Source of the DNA: an uncultured Planctomycetaceae bacterium
GTDB lineage: Bacteria; Planctomycetota; Planctomycetia; Pirellulales; Pirellulaceae
Direction: 5' to 3'
Assembly (NCBI GenBank): GCA_937967755.1
Contig: CALBTA010000241.1
Location: forward strand, 1-5,092
Length of the DNA: 5,092 nucleotides
Shown here: one piece after another, positions 1-5,092 of the stretch
How the letters are laid out: the number at the start of each line of letters is the position of its first letter
How positions within the stretch are numbered: the stretch's first letter is position 1
Translations under genes and position numbers: made by a program
The notes under the pieces: generated by a model
What the model was told of the DNA's origin: nothing
The model's input: the letters and a program-made list of their open reading frames with translations, nothing else
Databases searched by the model: none

Positions 1-1079
1 ATCGCGTCGAAGATCGCTTCGCGCTCTTCAATTTCGGCGAGTACCAGCGAGTCGTGGTCTTCGCCGAAGACGCCGGCCAGCGAGCGGATGAACTCGCCGC
101 TGCCGTAGGGGCTTTCGACTTGCCCGTAACAGAACAGGTTCGCCGCGGGCAACAGGTACTTCGCCAACATTGTCAGCGCCCGTTTGTTGTCCTCGCCCCA
201 GTTGTCGCCGTCGGAAAACTGAAAGCAGTAAATGTTCCACTCGGAAAGGGGAAAGTCTCGTTCGATCACGTCGGCGCAAACCCGATAGGCCGAGCTGATC
301 CGCGTGCCGCCGCTTTCCCGCGTGTGGTAAAACGTGTGTTCGTCAACCTCTTTCGCGACCGCGTCGTGGATGATGTACCGCCGTTCGATTCCCTGGTACT
401 GGCTTTTCAACCAGGTGTCGATCCAAAACGCCGCGGTGCGGACGATCGACTTCTGTTCGTCGGTCATCGAACCCGACACATCCATCATGTAAATGATCGC
501 CGCGTTCGCCTCGGGCTGTTGCGTGGTGGTCCAGGATCGGTAGCGGGCATCTTCCTTGCGCGGCACGACCTTCGGCCGGGCGAAGTTGTACTCGCCGGTC
601 ACGATCTGGCGCTTCAACGCCTGCACATAGGTGCGGCGGAAGTGCCGCAGCGATTCCGGCCCGGTTCGGCGGAGGCTGTTGTACTTGTTTTTGTTTTGCG
701 AAATGTTCGCGGCACCTTTGGGCTCGATCCGCGGCAGTTCCAATTCATCGCCGAGAATTTCCGCCAGCTCTTCCAGCGGAATATCGACTTCCAAAATATG
801 CTGCCCCGCCTCGCTACCCGCTTCGCCCGGCCCGTCTTCCGGTTGCCCGCGGGCGATCGGGTCGCCGACATCGCCTTTGCCTTGCCCCACGCCGCCGTTG
901 CCGTTCTTTCCATACCGAAAATGCGGCACGTCCAATTGCGGCACCGGAATGCTGACCAAGTCACGCCCCTTGCGCCCAATCATCTCGCCCTGGTTGACGT
1001 ACTTGCGCAGGTTCTCCCTGATCTTGCCGCGAACAATCTCACGGAAGCGCGTTCGGTCTCGGTCAATCTTTTGGGTCAT
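1..1079 (-). CDS. yhbH: YeaH/YhbH family (DUF444, UPF0229) VWA-like protein, C-terminus cut by window edge
   Basis: The 359 visible codons start at ATG 1079-1077 ([12 protein letters not shown]) and run off the left edge. Order of parts: a basic N-terminal helix (about residues 5-40); a Gly-rich low-complexity linker (about 57-95); an acidic segment with the LELPRIEPK motif (113-121); then a von Willebrand A-like domain. Its metal-ion-dependent adhesion signature is visible as D200-x-S202-x-S204 in MMDVSGSM, followed by ESGGT (T259) and SDGDNW (289-294). The segments AKEVDEH (242-248) and WNIY (281-284) match what I recall of E. coli YeaH and Bacillus YhbH. The DxSxS motif sits about 50 residues earlier than in E. 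coli YeaH, so the architecture is closer to the shorter YhbH. The protein is a cytosolic partner of PrkA with unknown biochemistry; the family is linked to stress and sporulation. It lies 161 bp downstream of prkA on the same strand and is probably co-transcribed. No clear Shine-Dalgarno precedes the ATG. Family call is firm; the symbol is by similarity. Confidence 0.93.
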   Translation of the reverse strand, partial: MTQKIDRDRTRFREIVRGKIRENLRKYVNQGEMIGRKGRDLVSIPVPQLDVPHFRYGKNGNGGVGQGKGDVGDPIARGQPEDGPGEAGSEAGQHILEVDIPLEELAEILGDELELPRIEPKGAANISQNKNKYNSLRRTGPESLRHFRRTYVQALKRQIVTGEYNFARPKVVPRKEDARYRSWTTTQQPEANAAIIYMMDVSGSMTDEQKSIVRTAAFWIDTWLKSQYQGIERRYIIHDAVAKEVDEHTFYHTRESGGTRISSAYRVCADVIERDFPLSEWNIYCFQFSDGDNWGEDNKRALTMLAKYLLPAANLFCYGQVESPYGSGEFIRSLAGVFGEDHDSLVLAEIEEREAIFDA

Positions 1080-1110
1080 GCTTGGTCTAAGTTGTGTCGC
1101 GGTTAGTGTT

Positions 1111-1214
1111 CAACCCCGAAAGACGCTAAATACACGAAAGAAGGAAATTGAAGTTGTCGCCTGCGGCGACGCAGTCGCAAAAATATTTTGTGTATTTCGT
1201 CCCTTTCGTGGTTG
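1111..1214. repeat. Imperfect inverted-repeat element between prkA and yhbH (MITE-like or palindromic intergenic repeat)
   Basis: The left arm, 1111-1139, reads CAACCCCGAAAG, then ACG, then CTAAATACACGAAA. The reverse complement of the right arm, 1186-1214, reads CAACCACGAAAG, then GGACG, then AAATACACAAAA. The arms match except for one substitution in the first 12 bases, two small length differences in the middle and one substitution near the inner end. The roughly 46 bases between them contain a GC-rich hairpin. From memory, motifs of the form CGAAAG...AAATACACGAAA recur between genes in Planctomycetota and related genomes; I could not check this. No transposase and no obvious target-site duplication is visible. 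In the transcript the element would lie between the two coding regions and could fold into a long stem, affecting relative expression or stability. Confidence 0.6.
1156..1170. other. GC-rich hairpin inside the intergenic element
   Basis: GTCGCC (1156-1161) and GGCGAC (1165-1170) are perfect reverse complements separated by TGC, giving a 6-bp stem with a 3-base loop. On the minus strand, the direction of prkA-yhbH transcription, the stem is followed by AACTTCAATTTCC. That lacks a proper U-run, so it is a poor intrinsic terminator; at most it would pause or attenuate transcription. Confidence 0.45.
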
Positions 1215-1240
1215 CAAAAAAGAACTACCAATCCGCCCGA

Positions 1241-3295
<2,055 letters not shown>

Positions 3296-3301
3296 GATTT
3301 A

Positions 3302-3305
3302 CCCC
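3302..3305 (-). promoter_or_regulatory. Weak Shine-Dalgarno-like GGGG before prkA
   Basis: On the minus strand the bases before the prkA start read CTGGGGTAAATC then ATG. The G-tract is 6 bases from the start codon, a usual spacing, but it is not a canonical GGAGG. The start is independently supported by the typical PrkA N-terminus. Confidence 0.45.
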
Positions 3306-3534
3306 AGGTATAAAGTGATGCAATGAATTCGATATCGTGCGTCTGTCGGCGCGCACGCTTTGCGCCGGCAAACATCTGTGACTGCGCAGCAAGACACACG
3401 CTACGCTCGAAGAGTTCGGCGAGCCGGAAGACAACACCGGCCTGCCGCCGTGTGAGCGGCCGTGCGGCTAACCATCGCCGCCAGCGGGAAGTTGGAAAAG
3501 AACGCTACACGAGGCGGGAAGCATCCGGGCAGGG

Positions 3535-3549
3535 GTGACGTCGTGTCAC
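3535..3549. repeat. Interrupted palindrome GTGAC-5-GTCAC
   Basis: GTGAC at 3535-3539 and GTCAC at 3545-3549 are perfect reverse complements around a 5-base centre. The size and symmetry would suit a dimeric repressor site or a small hairpin. A single 5-bp arm pair can easily arise by chance. Confidence 0.25.
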
Positions 3550-3560
3550 AAGTCTTTAAG

Positions 3561-3584
3561 GGTCAGGCCCATCCTGTGCCTGCC
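3561..3584. repeat. REP-like hairpin (GGTCAGGC ... GCCTGCC)
   Basis: GG(T)CAGGC at 3561-3568 pairs with GCCTGCC at 3578-3584. The result is a 7-bp GC-rich stem with one bulged T (3563) and a 9-base loop (3569-3577). Length and shape resemble repetitive extragenic palindromes, which spread with the help of RAYT-type Y1 transposases. No transposase lies in this window, and copy number elsewhere is unknown. There is no following T-run and no gene ending here, so it is not a terminator. Confidence 0.45.
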
Positions 3585-3701
3585 AATTTGTCCTACCTCT
3601 TAACACTATCTAAGTATTCCTTCGATTACCAAATAGATCAATCCGAAAATATCGCCTTGTTTCGCAGGGCCGAAAGAATGTCCCATTTTGAAACCGGCCT
3701 G

Positions 3702-3732
3702 TTGGCTTTCGATGAGACGTAACTTGTATACT
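3702..3732 (+). promoter_or_regulatory. Candidate sigma70-type promoter for btaA
   Basis: TATACT at 3727-3732 matches the -10 consensus at five of six positions. TTGGCT at 3702-3707 matches the -35 at four of six, with a longer than ideal 19-base spacer. It would give a leader of roughly 180 bases before the btaA GTG. The -10 sits between the arms of the 3718-3746 inverted repeat. Proposed from sequence only; AT-rich DNA gives such matches by chance. Confidence 0.35.
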
Positions 3733-3746
3733 GTGAACGAGTTACG
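3718..3746. promoter_or_regulatory. Inverted repeat CGTAACT-15-AGTTACG around the candidate -10
   Basis: CGTAACT (3718-3724) and AGTTACG (3740-3746) are perfect 7-base reverse complements, 22 bases centre to centre, or about two helical turns. This is the arrangement expected for a dimeric regulator covering the -10 element. The GTAACT core occurs a third time at 3832-3837. It does not match the E. coli Pho box consensus, although phosphate control would be the natural expectation for btaA. Confidence 0.4.
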
Positions 3747-3865
3747 GCCATTGTTGTGAAGTTCGTTTTCGGGCAAGTGTCGGATTCGACACAATCGGAC
3801 TCAGATTATGATTCGACGGACAGATTGGGTTGTAACTCGTACGATGGTATTCCAAGGCCGTCGAA
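3737..3865 (+). other. Structured leader upstream of btaA with long-range complementary segments
   Basis: ACGAGTTAC (3737-3745) is perfectly complementary to GTAACTCGT (3832-3840). TTCGACGG (3812-3819) is perfectly complementary to CCGTCGAA (3858-3865). These two helices interleave, so they would be mutually exclusive or form a pseudoknot. An 8-bp palindrome TCGTACGA lies at 3837-3844. I do not recognise a known riboswitch class. Confidence 0.3.
3777..3792 (+). other. Short perfect hairpin GTGTCG-GATT-CGACAC in the btaA leader
   Basis: GTGTCG (3777-3782) and CGACAC (3787-3792) form a 6-bp stem with a 4-base loop. There is no T-tract after it, so it is not an obvious terminator. It overlaps the first copy of the direct repeat GATTCGAC (3783-3790, repeated at 3810-3817). 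Confidence 0.35.
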
Positions 3866-3917
3866 ATAGAAATCTCAAATCACTCGACCGCCTAGGAAGA
3901 CCGTCGTACCGAACTTC

Positions 3918-5092
3918 GTGACTGCAACATTCCCTGTCGGGCAGTGGCTGAAAGATCGCGTCTTCGCGCGGATCGTTGGCAGCCAGCTTGTTTACACGGC
4001 ATGTTGGGAAGACCCGCGCGTCGACCGGGTGGCGCTGGGGATCGGTGAAGGCGATCAGGTCGTTGCCATCACCTCAGCCGGTTGCAACGTGCTGGACTAT
4101 GCGCTCGATGATCCGGGGCACATCTTTGCCGTGGATATCAACCCGCGGCAAAACGCGCTGTTGGAATTGAAGGTTGCTGGTGTTCGCAACTTGGATTTCG
4201 AAACGTTCTTCAGATTATTCGGCGAAGGAAGTATTCGCGGTGCACGGCGAATCTATGAATCTTCGATGCGCACCGAGTTGACGACCGAAGCCCGGCGATT
4301 TTGGGATCGCCATATCGATTGGTTCGACGCGCAGCAGCGCTCGTTCTATTTTCGCGGAACGGCCGGCGCGTTCGCTTATCTCAACGCCTTGCACATCAAT
4401 CACGTTTTGCGGCTGCGCGAACCGGTGAATGAACTGCTCAACGCGGACAGTATCGAGCAGCAGCGTGAGATCTACGACACCCAGCTTCGCGATCGGTTTT
4501 GGTCGCCTCTGAAGCGGGCGCTGCTCCGCGGCGATTTGTTGCTCGCCCTCAGCGGAGTTCCGCAAGACCAGCGCCGCATCGTTGAAGAGCAATACGGCGG
4601 CAGTATCGCGGCTTATCTGCAAGAGACGGCCGAGCGGCTGATCTACAACCAATCGCTGGCCGACAATTATTTCTGGCGAGTCTATCTGACCGGGAAGTTC
4701 ACACGGGATTGCTGCCCCGGCTATTTGCAGCCGGAAAACTTCGCCCACCTGAAGGCCGGGCTGGTCGATGGCATATCGTGGCATTCGATGCCGCTGCTTG
4801 ACTTTCTGCGGCAACACGACGAGCCGCTGACCCACTTCGTCCTGCTTGACCACATGGATTGGCTGCACCGCCGGCAGCGGGACGTTTTGGCCGCGCAGTG
4901 GCAGGCGATCATCGATCGGGCCGCCCCCAACGCCCGCGTCATCTGGCGAAGCGGCTCGCCTAATTCCGACTTCGTCGACCGAATCGAAGTCACCATCGGC
5001 GGACGAAAACGCACGCTGGGCGATGTCCTAAAATACAACCGCGAAACGGCCGAGCAACTCGCCGCCCGCGAAAGCGGCTTCGCGCGGCGGGC
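3918..5092 (+). CDS. btaA: BtaA-type S-adenosylmethionine:diacylglycerol 3-amino-3-carboxypropyltransferase (DUF3419), 3' end cut by window edge
   Basis: The reading frame opens after a stop at 3867-3869, and its only usable early start is GTG 3918-3920; 391 codons are visible and the end lies outside. The enzyme transfers the 3-amino-3-carboxypropyl group of S-adenosylmethionine to diacylglycerol, giving diacylglyceryl-homoserine, the first step to the betaine lipid DGTS at the inner membrane. Visible family blocks: YTACWEDP (26-33); the SAM-binding loop ITSAGCNVLDY (51-61); AVDINPRQNALLELK (71-85), whose acidic residue would contact the cofactor; LLDHMDWL (309-316); and WRSGSP (343-348). 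No signal peptide or clear membrane span is seen. Relatives are about 370-420 residues, so only a short tail should be missing. No good Shine-Dalgarno precedes the GTG; an AGGAAG at 3894-3899 is too distant. BtaB, the N-methyltransferase that completes DGTS, is expected downstream but not visible. Family call is strong; the activity is inferred. Confidence 0.92.
   Translation, partial: MTATFPVGQWLKDRVFARIVGSQLVYTACWEDPRVDRVALGIGEGDQVVAITSAGCNVLDYALDDPGHIFAVDINPRQNALLELKVAGVRNLDFETFFRLFGEGSIRGARRIYESSMRTELTTEARRFWDRHIDWFDAQQRSFYFRGTAGAFAYLNALHINHVLRLREPVNELLNADSIEQQREIYDTQLRDRFWSPLKRALLRGDLLLALSGVPQDQRRIVEEQYGGSIAAYLQETAERLIYNQSLADNYFWRVYLTGKFTRDCCPGYLQPENFAHLKAGLVDGISWHSMPLLDFLRQHDEPLTHFVLLDHMDWLHRRQRDVLAAQWQAIIDRAAPNARVIWRSGSPNSDFVDRIEVTIGGRKRTLGDVLKYNRETAEQLAARESGFARR

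Larger units (their letters stand above)
3296..3917. other. 622-bp divergent intergenic region without a credible gene
   Basis: This separates the leftward prkA from the rightward btaA and must hold both promoters. The half next to prkA (3296-3590) is GC-rich like the coding regions. The half next to btaA (about 3590-3890) is visibly richer in A and T and dense in short palindromes. Small open frames on both strands (for example 3462-3722 plus and 3606-3794 minus) have no ribosome site, recognisable domain or gene-like sequence, and I treat them as chance. I see no tRNA, CRISPR or known riboswitch. Confidence 0.7.

Noticed and set aside
54..1106. 350-codon open frame on the plus strand, antisense to the yhbH gene
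   Set aside because: The opposite strand carries the DxSxS and SDGDNW motifs of the DUF444 family in one continuous frame, so this is its shadow.
1156..1170. Hairpin after prkA as a Rho-independent terminator
   Set aside because: No run of T follows on the transcribed strand, and the short same-strand distance to yhbH favours co-transcription.
3308..3315. TATACC-like -10 just before the prkA start on the minus strand
   Set aside because: It lies too close to the GGGG ribosome-site candidate and start codon, and has no -35 match at 16-18 bases, so it cannot serve as the main promoter.
3296..3360. Sigma54 (-24/-12) promoter for prkA, looked for because yeaGH in enterobacteria has been linked to nitrogen-stress control
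   Set aside because: A TTGCA is present on the minus strand, but no GG-containing -24 element lies at the required spacing upstream of it.
3462..3722. 86-codon plus-strand open frame in the intergenic region
   Set aside because: It starts in GC-rich DNA without a ribosome site, reads straight through the REP-like hairpin into AT-rich DNA, and has no recognisable domain. Without homologues it cannot be supported.
3606..3794. 62-codon minus-strand open frame in the intergenic region
   Set aside because: No ribosome site and no recognisable domain; it overlaps the candidate promoter and hairpins for btaA.
3894..3899. AGGAAG as the ribosome binding site of btaA
   Set aside because: It is 18 bases from the GTG, too far for a normal Shine-Dalgarno, and no other in-frame start lies nearer.
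4215..4868. 217-codon minus-strand open frame opposite btaA
   Set aside because: The plus strand encodes BtaA motifs continuously across the whole interval; the reverse frame shows no family features.

Overview
The window looks like chromosomal DNA of a moderately GC-rich, environmental Gram-negative-type bacterium. Planctomycetota (a Pirellula-like lineage) is my best guess. It rests on the intergenic repeat style (a 'CGAAAG...AAATACACGAAAG' motif that I recall from such genomes), weak or absent Shine-Dalgarno sequences, and a PrkA/YhbH pair beside a betaine-lipid gene. No rRNA or marker gene is present to confirm this.

Layout. Positions 1-1079 (minus strand) hold most of a YeaH/YhbH (DUF444) von Willebrand A-like protein; its C-terminus runs off the left edge. 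Positions 1080-1240 are a short gap holding a roughly 104-bp imperfect inverted-repeat element with an internal GC-rich hairpin. Positions 1241-3295 (minus) hold a complete PrkA-family AAA+ serine kinase/ATPase. Positions 3296-3917 are a 622-bp divergent intergenic region without a credible gene. It contains a REP-like hairpin, several interrupted palindromes, and a plausible promoter with symmetric flanking half-sites for the rightward gene. Positions 3918-5092 (plus) hold a BtaA-type S-adenosylmethionine:diacylglycerol 3-amino-3-carboxypropyltransferase, cut at the right edge a little before its expected end.

How the genes fit together. prkA followed by yhbH/yeaH on one strand is the widespread stress/sporulation-associated pair (yeaG-yeaH in Escherichia coli), often accompanied by a SpoVR/YcgB gene. 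If that gene is here, it would lie left of position 1. The rightward btaA is a separate transcription unit for the first step of betaine-lipid (DGTS) synthesis, the phosphorus-free membrane lipid route usually induced by phosphate shortage. A btaB methyltransferase would be expected just right of 5092, or fused or elsewhere.

All three genes belong to known families. I did not find a convincing new multi-gene system. The least explained material is non-coding: the repeat element between prkA and yhbH, and the palindrome-rich leader upstream of btaA.
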